A stretch of 64,000 nucleotides of DNA. It comes from Rhizobium sp. Leaf453 (GTDB lineage: Bacteria; Pseudomonadota; Alphaproteobacteria; Rhizobiales; Rhizobiaceae). Position numbers and translations under genes: made by a program. Below, piece after piece: positions 47,988 to 56,519 of the stretch (within the stretch, counting starts at the first letter, position 1; each line of letters begins with the position of its first letter). The DNA is taken from the NCBI RefSeq assembly GCF_001425605.1, contig NZ_LMRG01000001.1, forward strand, positions 625,597 to 689,596, in the 5' to 3' direction. The notes beneath the pieces were generated by a model, which had not been told where the DNA came from, searched no databases, and saw nothing but the letters and a program-made list of their open reading frames with translations.

Positions 47988-48647
47988 TCAGACAGTTTCG
48001 GCGGCGCGGCCATGTGCCTCGCCGGGAGTTTCGTCATTGCCGAGCGAAAGGCCCAGCAGCGCCTCGATCGAGGACAGGGCGATGGAAACCAGTTCGGTTT
48101 CCTCGAAAAGCTCACCCGCAAGGCAGCCTTCCAGCCACAATCCGTCTATCATGCCGTTGATGGCGATCGCATGGCGGCGGCATTCCGTTTCGCTGTCCGG
48201 ACGATCCTGCGAGCGCAGGAAATCGCCGATCAGCCCCTGAAGATCGTTGCGAAACCCGAGATATCCTTCCCGGTGGATCGCGGCCAGTTCCGGGTCGACC
48301 CGAACCTGGCTGATGAAAGAGGCCCAGAGCGACAGGCTGCGGCCGTTCGCAACCGGCGCGGTGAGGTTCAGAGTGATGAACCGGCGCAGCCGCGTTTGCG
48401 GGTCGCCCCCGATATCCCCGGCCTTGGCCGCAAAGCTTGCCAGCACCGAGCGATAGGCCTCGGCCACCATCTGATCCTTCGAATCGAAATAATGCCGGAC
48501 AAGGCCTGCCGTGACCCCGGCGCGGATGGCGATCTGGCGGACCGTCGCGCCCTTCAGTCCAAGCTCAGCGATCGTGTCGAGCGTCGCCTCGATCAGTTCC
48601 TGCCGCCGCTCTCCCTCCGGCGCGCGATGGAACGTCCGGCGGTTCAT
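47988..48647 (-). CDS. TetR-family regulator, BetI-like
   Basis: A 219-residue repressor. The helix-turn-helix is ATVRQIAIRAGVTAGLVRHYF (about residues 31-51). The C-terminal domain (NGMIDGLWLEGCLAGELF) resembles the BetI-type TetR_C. It probably senses the guanidino or amine substrate and controls the divergent promoters at 49523-49733. Start ATG 48647 overlaps the stop of the upstream hydrolase by 4 bases; the frame is open to 48707. Confidence 0.88.
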   Translation of the reverse strand: MNRRTFHRAPEGERRQELIEATLDTIAELGLKGATVRQIAIRAGVTAGLVRHYFDSKDQMVAEAYRSVLASFAAKAGDIGGDPQTRLRRFITLNLTAPVANGRSLSLWASFISQVRVDPELAAIHREGYLGFRNDLQGLIGDFLRSQDRPDSETECRRHAIAINGMIDGLWLEGCLAGELFEETELVSIALSSIEALLGLSLGNDETPGEAHGRAAETV

Positions 48648-49522
48648 GCGGCCCGTCGCAACACCGGCCGCGTCAGGCAGGTCGGGCCACCTTCGCAGGC
48701 AATGCACAGCGCGTCAGCCTCGAAGACCTCAACCTTGCAGCCGGCCCCTTCCATCGCCGCCTTGGTCTTGGGGAAGCCCGCAACCATGATCACCTCTTTC
48801 GGGCGAACCGGCAGGACATTGAGGCTGAGGCCGTTGCTGGCATGGAACTCATCCGCCGGCGCCTCGATCATGGTGATGCCCCATTCCTTCAGGAGCTGGT
48901 AGAAGGAGGCCGGCAGCAGCGGCGCGAAAACCAGCGCCAGATCGCGCGACAGCGGGCTCATCACCGACATCAGATGCAGGCAGGCTTCCTCGCCCTGCCA
49001 GAGCGGCAGGTCGTAACCGAGCACGTCGATACCGTGGGGGCTGAGCATTTCGGTCAGCTGCGAAATGCCTTCTTCGTTGGTCCGCACGCCGCGGCCGACG
49101 ATCAGCGTCTCGGCATCGAGCCAGATGCAATCGCCGCCCTCCACCGTGCCGGGCGAGACGATGCGCCCGAGAATCGGAATACCGGCCTTCTTGTAGGCGG
49201 CCTCGTGCAGCGCCGTTTCCTTTTCGCGCAGCGGCTTGCCCATGCGCAGGATGATAGCGCCATGGTTGGACATCAGCGACGGATCATGGGTGAACATGGC
49301 GTCGGCAAGGCCATCGCCCTTGTCTTCCAGCCAGAGGATTTCCGCACCGGACTTTTCCACGAGGCTTGCAAATTCCGTGTACTGCCGCACGGCCTTTTCG
49401 CCATCGAATGTCGGGCCGTAATGCCACTGCGCAGGATCGGCCGAGGCCAGGCTTGCGCCCGGCCGACGCATCAGCACACGCACCAGATTGGCCGACATCT
49501 CCTGCGAACCATAAGCCGTCAT
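48644..49522 (-). CDS. Dimethylargininase/amidinotransferase-family hydrolase
   Basis: A 292-residue member of the amidinotransferase fold, group of N-dimethylarginine dimethylaminohydrolase. FTHDP (about 77-81), VEGGD with Glu128, LHLMS with His183 and GGPTCLTRP with the nucleophilic Cys282 make up a complete active site. It would hydrolyse a guanidino group, releasing an amine and a citrulline-like ureido product. First gene of the minus operon; AGGAG lies 8 bases before the ATG. Beside AruH/AruI it points to use of methylated or free arginine-like compounds; arginine deiminase activity cannot be excluded. Confidence 0.85.
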   Translation of the reverse strand: MTAYGSQEMSANLVRVLMRRPGASLASADPAQWHYGPTFDGEKAVRQYTEFASLVEKSGAEILWLEDKGDGLADAMFTHDPSLMSNHGAIILRMGKPLREKETALHEAAYKKAGIPILGRIVSPGTVEGGDCIWLDAETLIVGRGVRTNEEGISQLTEMLSPHGIDVLGYDLPLWQGEEACLHLMSVMSPLSRDLALVFAPLLPASFYQLLKEWGITMIEAPADEFHASNGLSLNVLPVRPKEVIMVAGFPKTKAAMEGAGCKVEVFEADALCIACEGGPTCLTRPVLRRAA

Positions 49523-49583
49523 CGTCTACTCCTGTCGGAAATTTGATCATGTGGAAGGGCTGCCAGAAAAAGCAGCGTTGGCG

Positions 49584-49602
49584 TTATTATACGGTTGAAT
49601 AA
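49584..49602. promoter_or_regulatory. Weak dyad in divergent promoter region
   Basis: TTATT/AATAA arms with a 9-bp spacer in the 211-bp region between the hydrolase and the transporter genes. A possible site for the TetR regulator; short arms make this uncertain. Confidence 0.25.
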
Positions 49603-49733
49603 TTTCTGCACAAGTGCCACGATGGCTTTCATGGAACAGCGTGACAGGCAAAAATGCCGCACGAAAAGAAAACCAGGGGAACTGTTTTCATGCGTTCGAA
49701 ACCGGCATCCTGCCTCTTGCGGGCAGATCATTC

Positions 49734-50507
49734 ATGACGATACCTGCCCAGGCAATTGCGGTCTCACAACTCCACAAACGCTTCGGGCCGCTGGAAGTGC
49801 TCAAGGGCGTTTCGTTGACCGCCAACCAGGGAGACGTGATCGCCATCATCGGCGGCTCCGGCTCCGGCAAATCGACCTTCCTGCGCTGCATCAACATGCT
49901 GGAACTGCCCACAGCCGGCACGGTCACGATCCATGGCGAGACGATCGCCATGAAGAAGGACGGGCGCGGCGGCCAGATGCCCGCCGATCGCAAGCAGGTC
50001 GAACGCCTGCGCACACAGCTCGGCATGGTGTTCCAGAGCTTCAACCTCTGGCAACACATGACCATCCTCCAGAATGTCATCGAGGTTCCTGTCCACGTGC
50101 TCGGCAAGTCGAAGGCCGAGGCGATCGAGACGGCGGAGGCGCTGCTGCGCCGTGTCGGTCTGTTCGAGAAGCGCGACGCCTATCCGGCCTTCCTGTCCGG
50201 TGGGCAGCAGCAGCGTGCGGCGATCGCCCGGGCCTTGGCGATCCAGCCGCTGGTCATGCTGTTCGACGAGCCAACCTCGGCGCTCGATCCACAGCTCGTC
50301 GGCGAAGTGCTGACCGTCATTGGCGATCTCGCAAAGGAGAAGCGCACGATGATCCTCGTGACCCACGAGATGAAGTTCGCGCGCAACGTCGCCAATCACA
50401 TCGTCTTCCTGGCCGACGGCGTCATCGAGGAACAGGGGCCGCCGGACGAGATCTTCGGATCCCCGAAATCCGAAAAGCTGAAAAGGTTCATCAGCTCGAT
50501 TCACTGA
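49734..50507 (+). CDS. Polar amino acid ABC transporter ATP-binding protein (HisP/OccP type)
   Basis: A 257-residue ATPase. Walker A GGSGSGKST, the amino-acid-transporter FQSFNLWQHMT block, signature LSGGQQQR, Walker B VMLFDEPTSALDP and H-loop VTHEM are present. It drives import with the two permeases downstream. ATG 49734 fits the family start; the frame is open to 49614, and the ribosome-binding site is weak. First gene of the plus-strand operon, 36 bp before the binding protein. Confidence 0.93.
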   Translation: MTIPAQAIAVSQLHKRFGPLEVLKGVSLTANQGDVIAIIGGSGSGKSTFLRCINMLELPTAGTVTIHGETIAMKKDGRGGQMPADRKQVERLRTQLGMVFQSFNLWQHMTILQNVIEVPVHVLGKSKAEAIETAEALLRRVGLFEKRDAYPAFLSGGQQQRAAIARALAIQPLVMLFDEPTSALDPQLVGEVLTVIGDLAKEKRTMILVTHEMKFARNVANHIVFLADGVIEEQGPPDEIFGSPKSEKLKRFISSIH

Positions 50508-50543
50508 GATCAAAAACTGCAAAAACCAAAAAAGGGAAACAGC

Positions 50544-51326
50544 ATGAAAAAGACGCTCAAGACCATTGCCCTGTCACTCGCTCTCGGCATCGCCGCCGCA
50601 GGCGCCGCCTCTGCCGATCCGATCAAGGTCGGCTTTGCCGCAGAGCCCTATCCGCCATTTACCTCGCCGGATGCGTCGGGCAACTGGGAAGGCTGGGAAG
50701 TGGAGTTCCAGAAGGCGATCTGCGCCGAGGCCAAGCTCGAATGCGTGATCACCCCTGTCGCCTGGGACGGCATCATTCCGGCGCTGACTTCCAAGAAGAT
50801 CGACATCATCATCGGCTCCATGTCGATCACCGAGGAACGCCTGAAGACCATCGACTTCTCCGACAAGTATTACAACACGCCGACCGGTGTCATCGGCCCG
50901 AAGGATGTTTCCTTCGAAGCAACACCTGAAGGCCTCAAGGGCAAGACCATCGGCGTTCAGGTCTCCACCGTCCACCAGGATTACGCCAACAAGTATTTCG
51001 GCGAGAATGGCGCGACCGTGAAGGAATACCAGACGCAGGACGAAGCCAACAACGACCTCGCCGCCGGCCGCCTCGATGCCGTGCAGGCCGACGCGATCGC
51101 GCTTGGCGCCTTCCTCGCCACGGACCAGGGCAAGGCCTGCTGTGACCTGAAGGGCAACGTCAAGGACGATCCGGCCATCCTCGGCGCCGGCGTCGGCATC
51201 GGCCTGCGCAAGGGCGAAGACGAGCTGAAGGGCAAGCTCAACGCCGCCATCAAGGCGATCCGCGAGAACGGCACCTACGACACCTTCTCGAAGAAGTATT
51301 TCGACTTCAACATCTACGGGGAATGA
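50544..51326 (+). CDS. Amino acid ABC transporter periplasmic binding protein (SBP_bac_3)
   Basis: A 260-residue periplasmic protein. A Sec signal (MKKTLKTIALSLALG, cleavage near ASA) precedes a family 3 fold: VGFAAEPYPPFTSPD, GWEVEFQKAIC, WDGIIPALTSKKIDIII and SMSITEERLKTIDFS. The family includes lysine/arginine/ornithine, octopine and nopaline binders; with the AruHI and hydrolase genes, a guanidino substrate is likely. AAGGGA lies about 8 bases upstream. A palindromic repeat follows before the permease genes. Confidence 0.93.
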   Translation: MKKTLKTIALSLALGIAAAGAASADPIKVGFAAEPYPPFTSPDASGNWEGWEVEFQKAICAEAKLECVITPVAWDGIIPALTSKKIDIIIGSMSITEERLKTIDFSDKYYNTPTGVIGPKDVSFEATPEGLKGKTIGVQVSTVHQDYANKYFGENGATVKEYQTQDEANNDLAAGRLDAVQADAIALGAFLATDQGKACCDLKGNVKDDPAILGAGVGIGLRKGEDELKGKLNAAIKAIRENGTYDTFSKKYFDFNIYGE

Positions 51327-51352
51327 TTGCCAACCGATGAGGTGGCGGCTTC

Positions 51353-51466
51353 GCCCCTCATCCGCCCTATCGGGCACCTTCTCCCCGTTTTGACGGGGAG
51401 AAGGACAAGCGGCAACCTCGATCGTCCCCTCTCCCCGCATGCGGGGAGAGGGTTAGGGTGAGGGGC
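51353..51466. repeat. RIME-like palindromic intergenic element
   Basis: A 114-bp element bounded by perfect GCCCCTCA/TGAGGGGC ends. Inside are two hairpins: CCTTCTCCCCG/CGGGGAGAAGG at 51377-51404 and a perfect 26-bp palindrome at 51427-51452. The structure fits the rhizobial intergenic mosaic (RIME) elements. It lies inside the operon between binding protein and permease, where it could stabilise the upstream mRNA. Confidence 0.75.
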
Positions 51467-51491
51467 AAACTCAAGAGCAAGCTGAACGTCC

Positions 51492-52220
51492 ATGGCTGAT
51501 CCCGCATCCCTCATCAACTGGAGCCTGCTGGCGCTCGAGCCGCCCGGCTGGGGCGGCGTGCTGCTCAAGGGCCTCATGAATTCGATCGTGATCGCCATCG
51601 GCGGCTATACGTTCGGGCTGGTGCTCGGCATCGGCGGCGCGGTCGGCAAGCTTTATGGCGGGCCGATCACACGCGACCTGATGGAGTGCTACACGACGAT
51701 CGTGCGCGCGGTGCCAGAGCTTGTTCTCATCCTGCTGCTCTATTACGCGGGCACCGATCTGCTGAACCACCTGCTCGGGCTGTTCGGATTCAGCGAAGTG
51801 GATATCAGTGGGCTCGCCGCCGGCATCTTCGTCATCGGGATCGTCCAAGGTGCCTATTCCACCGAAGTGCTGCGCGGCGCCATCAAGGCCGTGCCGGCCG
51901 GGCAGATCGAGGCCGCGCGTGCCTATGGCATGTCGCCGACCAAGGTCATGACCCGTATCACGCTGCCCGCCATGCTGCCCTATGCCATTCCCGGCCTTTC
52001 CAATCTCTGGCTGATCGCCACCAAGGACACTGCCCTGCTGGCCGTCGTCGGCTTTTCCGAACTGACGCTGGTTACCCGCCAGGCGGCCGGAGCGACCAAG
52101 GCCTATCTCTTGTTTTTCTGCGCCGCCGGAGCGCTCTACCTGGCGCTGACTCTGGTCTCCGATTTCGTCATCAAGATCATCGAGCGTCGCGCCCGGCGCG
52201 GTTTCGTGGAGCAGTCATGA
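51492..52220 (+). CDS. Amino acid ABC transporter permease (HisQ type)
   Basis: A 242-residue inner-membrane permease with about five hydrophobic segments and the EAA loop in QIEAARAYGMSPTKVMTRI. The early GVLLKGLMNSIVIAIGGY and ECYTTIVRAVPELVLILLLYY segments are typical of HisQ. Overlaps the next permease by 4 bases, so the two are made together as a heterodimer. Confidence 0.93.
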   Translation: MADPASLINWSLLALEPPGWGGVLLKGLMNSIVIAIGGYTFGLVLGIGGAVGKLYGGPITRDLMECYTTIVRAVPELVLILLLYYAGTDLLNHLLGLFGFSEVDISGLAAGIFVIGIVQGAYSTEVLRGAIKAVPAGQIEAARAYGMSPTKVMTRITLPAMLPYAIPGLSNLWLIATKDTALLAVVGFSELTLVTRQAAGATKAYLLFFCAAGALYLALTLVSDFVIKIIERRARRGFVEQS

Positions 52221-53071
52221 CCGGCGTTCCGCTCCCCGACACCACGCCCCCGGATGTCACCACCCATGCGATGGCGATCCTGCCGGAAGACCTGCCCACG
52301 GCGGACAGTTTCTTCAGGCCGCACCGGATCGTCCTCATCCTGATCGCCGCGGTGCTCGTCTTCTGCATCGCCTGGTTCATGCGCTGGGACTGGATTCCGC
52401 AATATCTGCCCAAGCTCGGCCATGGCATTATCGTTACGCTCGCGATGCTGTTCAGCACCGCGATCCTCGGCTTTGTCTTGGCCGTGCCGCTTGGCCTCGT
52501 GCAGGTCACCGGGCCCTGGCCGCTCAAGGCGCTGGCCAAGACCTTCTGCACGATCATTCGCGGCACGCCGCTGCTGCTGCAACTCTGGCTTCTCTATTAC
52601 GGCTTGGGCTCACTCTTCCCGCAGTTTCCGGCTATTCGCCAATCCTTCCTCTGGCCCTATCTTCGCGAATCCTGGCCCTATGGCGTTGCGGCACTGACGA
52701 TCTCGTTTGCGGCCTACGAGGGCGAGGTCATGCGCGGGGCCTTTGCCGGCGTGCCGGCCGGTGAACTTGAGGCCGCCCGCGCCTATGGCATGAGCCGCTG
52801 GACCATGTTCCGCCGTATCTGGCTGCCGCGCGCCATCCACCGTGCGCTGCCGACGCTCAACGGCGAAACCGTACTGCAGCTGAAGGCCACCCCACTGGTC
52901 GCGACCATCACAGTGATCGATGTCTATGCGGTCATCTCCAAGGTCCGGCAGGACACCTACATAACCTATGAGCCGCTGCTGCTGCTGGCGCTCATTTACA
53001 TGTGCCTGACCGGTATTCTTGTCATGGCCTTCCGTTATCTTGAAAATCGCATTCCAACGCGTGGTGCCTGA
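52217..53071 (+). CDS. Amino acid ABC transporter permease (HisM type)
   Basis: A 284-residue permease, the partner of the preceding gene. It has an unusually long polar N-terminus (about 38 residues) before the first helix (IVLILIAAVLVFCIAWFM). RGTPLLLQLWLLYYGLG and the EAA loop ELEAARAYGMSRWTMFRRI are standard. Start ATG 52217 is inside the stop of the HisQ-type gene. Confidence 0.93.
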   Translation: MTGVPLPDTTPPDVTTHAMAILPEDLPTADSFFRPHRIVLILIAAVLVFCIAWFMRWDWIPQYLPKLGHGIIVTLAMLFSTAILGFVLAVPLGLVQVTGPWPLKALAKTFCTIIRGTPLLLQLWLLYYGLGSLFPQFPAIRQSFLWPYLRESWPYGVAALTISFAAYEGEVMRGAFAGVPAGELEAARAYGMSRWTMFRRIWLPRAIHRALPTLNGETVLQLKATPLVATITVIDVYAVISKVRQDTYITYEPLLLLALIYMCLTGILVMAFRYLENRIPTRGA

Positions 53072-53072
53072 C

Positions 53073-54242
53073 ATGACAATGAACATCAACCTGACCAATT
53101 CCATGCCGGAACTGGTCGCGATCCGCCATGACCTGCATGCCCATCCGGAGCTGGGGCTCGAGGAATTCCGCACTTCGGATTTCGTCGCCACCTGCCTCGA
53201 AGGCCTCGGCTACACCGTCACCCGTGGCCTCGCCAAGACCGGTCTCGTCGCGACTCTGAAGAACGGCACGAGCGAGCGTTCGATCGGCATACGCGCCGAC
53301 ATGGACGCCCTGCCGATCTTCGAGGAGACCGGGCTCGACTATGCATCGAAGACACCCGGCTTGATGCATGCCTGCGGCCATGACGGCCACACGACCATGC
53401 TTCTGGGCGCCGCCCGCGCCATTGCCGAGCGGAAGAATTTCGACGGCACCGTCCACCTGATCTTCCAGCCGGCCGAGGAGAATTTTGGCGGCGCCAAGAT
53501 CATGATGGATGAGGGACTGTTCGAGAAATTCCCCTGCGACGCCGTTTTCGCGCTCCACAACGAACCCGGCCTGCCGTTCGGCCAGTTCGCACTGCGCGAA
53601 GGCCCGATCATGGCGGCGGTCGATGAGGCGAAGATCACTGTGCATGGACTGGGCGGCCACGGCGCCGAGCCGCAGGAAACCGCCGACCCCATCGTCTGCG
53701 GCGCCTCGATCGTCATGGCTCTGCAATCGATCGTCTCGCGCAATATCCATCCGATGGCCCCGACCGTCATCACTGTCGGCTCGTTCCACAGCGGCTCGGC
53801 CAGCAACATCATTCCCGAACGCGCCGAGATTGTCGTCGGCATCCGTTCCTTCGACCCGAAGGTCCGCGACGAACTGGAGCGCCGCATCCGGCTGATTGCC
53901 GAAAACCAGGCGGCAAGTTTCGGCATGACGGCAACGGTCGATTACCAGCGCAGTTATGACGCCACCATCAACCACAAGGCCGAGACGGATTTCGTCCGCG
54001 AGCTCGCCATCCGTTTTGCCGGCAAGGACAAGGTCGTCGATCTCGAACGCCCCTTCATGGGCAGCGAGGATTTTGCCTTCATGCTGCAGGAACGGCCCGG
54101 CACCTATTTCTTCCTCGGCACCAGCGTCACCGGAAACGAAAAGTCGCTGCATCATCCCGGCTACAATTTCAACGACGATCTACTGCCGATCGGTGCCGCC
54201 TTCTGGACGGAGCTGGCGGAAGCCTATCTCGCTCGAAAGTAA
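53073..54242 (+). CDS. M20D-family metallo-amidohydrolase (hippurate hydrolase-like)
   Basis: A 389-residue zinc amidohydrolase of the HipO/AbgA/IAA-amino acid hydrolase type. Metal ligands are Cys101 and His103 (HACGHDGHTT), Glu135/Glu136 (PAEEN), His162 and a C-terminal His in SLHHPGYNFND; DMDAL (near 76-80) is also present. It would remove an acyl group from an N-acyl amino acid or conjugate taken up by the transporter. Its ATG lies one base after the permease stop, so it ends the transport operon. Confidence 0.9.
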   Translation: MTMNINLTNSMPELVAIRHDLHAHPELGLEEFRTSDFVATCLEGLGYTVTRGLAKTGLVATLKNGTSERSIGIRADMDALPIFEETGLDYASKTPGLMHACGHDGHTTMLLGAARAIAERKNFDGTVHLIFQPAEENFGGAKIMMDEGLFEKFPCDAVFALHNEPGLPFGQFALREGPIMAAVDEAKITVHGLGGHGAEPQETADPIVCGASIVMALQSIVSRNIHPMAPTVITVGSFHSGSASNIIPERAEIVVGIRSFDPKVRDELERRIRLIAENQAASFGMTATVDYQRSYDATINHKAETDFVRELAIRFAGKDKVVDLERPFMGSEDFAFMLQERPGTYFFLGTSVTGNEKSLHHPGYNFNDDLLPIGAAFWTELAEAYLARK

Positions 54243-54254
54243 TTTCGGAACAGA

Positions 54255-54287
54255 AAAAGGCCGCAGGAAGGGACAATTTCCTGCGGC
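54255..54287 (-). terminator. Terminator of the BTLCP-like gene
   Basis: GCCGCAGGAA pairs with TTCCTGCGGC around an 8-base loop; on the minus strand it is followed by CTTTTTC. Lies about 70 bp after the minus-strand gene ending at 54358, and 17 bp past the plus-strand amidohydrolase stop. Confidence 0.75.
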
Positions 54288-54357
54288 AAGTTGGGACAGT
54301 CGTCAGTAAACTTTGGCTTCGGTCGCCCGTTTCGGGCGACATCGATCCTGGAACGTT

Positions 54358-54924
54358 TCAGTCGAAGAAGCGGACGGTGCTGAGTGCAGCAAAGCTGTAG
54401 CCGGTGTCGCGGCGCTTCAGGACCGGTGCCTGGCGGTGGTCCAGCACGAACTCGCCGTTCGAGGTGGTGACCACGAGGACCGAATGGCTGCGGCCTTCCG
54501 GCGAGGTCACGCTGGCGACCCGCATCGCGCCTGCCGGAAGGCCGGCACGGATCAGCTGGCTGCGCTTCATCATCGCATATTCGTCGCTCGTGCCCGGAAG
54601 CTGGTTCAGCGACAGGAACTCGCGCTGGGCGCGGATCGCCGGCATGACGCGGTTGACGCTGCGGTTGACCGAGGCCAGCACCGTGCGCACCTTGTTGGTA
54701 TAGGCGATGACGTTGCGGTTCGAAGTGCGGCACTCATTGCCATATTGCAGGCAGAAGAGCTGGTAGGAAAGCTTGGTGCGCTCGCTGAGCTCGACATTGC
54801 GGACCGGCACGGTCGCGCTGATGGAGCGGGCGGCAGATGAGATGCTCATGGCCTGCGAAGGCAGAGCGGCAGTGGCAGCAATACCGATCGACATTGCGAT
54901 CGCAACGAAAATTCTCTTCAGCAT
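54358..54924 (-). CDS. BTLCP (transglutaminase-like) family protein lacking the catalytic Cys
   Basis: A 188-residue exported protein. The signal peptide (MLKRIFVAIAMSIGIAATAA, cleavage near QAMS) leads into the bacterial transglutaminase-like cysteine proteinase fold: VLASVNRSVNR, KRSQLIRAGLP, RSHSVLVVTT with His147 and GEFVLDH with Asp162. At the position of the usual GDCEDYA motif the sequence reads GTSDEYA, so Ser113 replaces the nucleophilic Cys. The N-terminal pair Cys58/Cys65 is kept and could form a disulfide. I infer a non-peptidase, structural or binding role. Monocistronic with its own terminator. Confidence 0.85.
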   Translation of the reverse strand: MLKRIFVAIAMSIGIAATAALPSQAMSISSAARSISATVPVRNVELSERTKLSYQLFCLQYGNECRTSNRNVIAYTNKVRTVLASVNRSVNRVMPAIRAQREFLSLNQLPGTSDEYAMMKRSQLIRAGLPAGAMRVASVTSPEGRSHSVLVVTTSNGEFVLDHRQAPVLKRRDTGYSFAALSTVRFFD

Positions 54925-55391
54925 GACCCTGTCCCTGTTTCTATCCCGTCCGTCTGCCCCTGTCCGGACAGCGTCGAGTCTAAGAGCGCCGGATTCATTC
55001 CGGCTGCGGGGAAAGCGTCATGCTGCGAAACCGTCTGGCTGGTTCCGTTCTCCGATGAGATGACCATAGCCGCCACAGTTTGCGGGCCGCTTAAATGGAT
55101 GCGTAGAATTTTACACAATCCGCATTTTTAAGAAAATCAGGTTCAAAAGAGCCGACAAGTTGATGAAAAGGCAAACTGTCGGCGGCTACCGGACCTGTCC
55201 GCCCTTGCAAAGCCTCGCTCAAGTTTCCCACGTTACCTCTAAGGCACACGTCAGCAGGCAATGGCTTCAGGCAGGAGACAGGACCGCACCCTCCTCCATG
55301 CGGAAGTTACTTGTCTGCTGACGTGACCAATTCCGGATTTGCCGCCGTGCCCACGGCTTGCGCTAATCCTGCTGACGTCGCGAGGCTAGCC
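54925..55391. other. Intergenic region
   Basis: 467 bp between divergent genes. Short frames here have no ribosome-binding site or family signal. One dyad GCCGACA/TGTCGGC at 55151-55183 (19-bp spacer) is visible. Otherwise nothing clear; it should hold promoters for both neighbours. Confidence 0.5.
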
Positions 55392-56519
55392 ATGACACAA
55401 CTCTCGATCTGCATTCCGCTGGAAACCAAAGCGCAGGATGCCCTGTCGCTGATCGCCGCGCTGATGGAAAACAGGACCGCCGATTTCGAGATCGTCATTG
55501 CCCGGCCCGCAGACGTGGTCATGTCCGAGGCGCTTCTCAGCCTCGTGGCCGGTGATGCCCGCATTCGCGTCACCGATGCAGAAGCGGGCATCAGCCGTCA
55601 GGCTCTCTGGCGCCAGGCCGTCACCGCCACCACGGGCAACTGGGTGACGCTGGTCATGCCCGGCGACATGATCGAAAGTGACCTCGCCGTCATGGTCGCT
55701 TTCCTTGAGGCCTCGTCTCCGAATGTCGATGCATTGGCCTGGAACGCGTTCCAGATCGATCGTCATGCCGAACGCGGCAAGGCGGGCTCCGTCGCCATCC
55801 CCGCCGGCTACCAGATCGAGACCTTCGACAAGACCGCGATGCTCAAGGCTTTCTTCTGCTGGGAAAACAGCCTGAGCGTTCCGAAGATGCCTTTCGGTCT
55901 TTATCACGCCGCCATTCGCCGCTCCCTCATCGATGCCCTGTTGGATCTGCCCGAGGCACAGGATTGGTCGACACCGCTGCCGCAATATGAGTGGGCGGCG
56001 AAAGTCGTTCTCTTCGCCAACGAACTCGCTTTCTGCTCCCGGCCGATGTCGGCGATCAGTACCTCGGCCTATGCGCCGGAAGCGCCGCGCCATCCCTGGA
56101 ATTTCCCCTTCCATTCAGGCCTCGGCATCGCCGGCGCGGTGGCGGAGGTGCAGTTCCACGTGCTGCGCGAACTCGGCTCGCCCTGGTCCGGCAATAGCGA
56201 AGCCTTCGTGCGTGCGCTGACGATCGAATGCATGATGGAGGCCAGCCGCGAGGCCTTCACGGCCAAGGGCAACGCCTATTTCGCGGCGCTACGCGAATTC
56301 GAAGGTGGACATCTCGCCCCGTATTTCCGTCCGGAATTCCACCCCGTCCGCGCGCACGACACGCGCCGCGGCCTGCACGGCAAGGCTCTGCTGGTCGACC
56401 GCTTCCTCGGCGGCGCGCAGGATGCCGGCGAGTTCTACAACACCGTCAGGCTGATGCTGGCACCCGTCGGACTGATCTGCGGCGGCGTCATGCGCGACGA
56501 TACAAAAGCCTCAGCATGA
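55392..56519 (+). CDS. Probable family 2-like glycosyltransferase
   Basis: A 375-residue soluble protein. The N-terminal part (TQLSICIPLETKAQDALSLIAAL, DFEIVIARPADVV, WVTLVMPGDMIESD) has the GT-A layout, but the usual DxD is not clear; PGD in the fourth strand stands in its place. The C-terminal half is family-specific. GAGG lies 6 bases before the ATG; the frame is open to 55311. Overlaps the DegT gene by 4 bases, so it works with that aminotransferase in surface glycan synthesis. Confidence 0.72.
   Translation: MTQLSICIPLETKAQDALSLIAALMENRTADFEIVIARPADVVMSEALLSLVAGDARIRVTDAEAGISRQALWRQAVTATTGNWVTLVMPGDMIESDLAVMVAFLEASSPNVDALAWNAFQIDRHAERGKAGSVAIPAGYQIETFDKTAMLKAFFCWENSLSVPKMPFGLYHAAIRRSLIDALLDLPEAQDWSTPLPQYEWAAKVVLFANELAFCSRPMSAISTSAYAPEAPRHPWNFPFHSGLGIAGAVAEVQFHVLRELGSPWSGNSEAFVRALTIECMMEASREAFTAKGNAYFAALREFEGGHLAPYFRPEFHPVRAHDTRRGLHGKALLVDRFLGGAQDAGEFYNTVRLMLAPVGLICGGVMRDDTKASA

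Noticed and set aside
51353-51466. Short CRISPR or phage attachment site
   Set aside because: Palindromic units without regular spacers or cas genes; matches rhizobial intergenic palindromes.
54773-55118. Short frames on both strands upstream of the BTLCP-like gene
   Set aside because: No ribosome-binding sites, low-complexity composition and no family resemblance.
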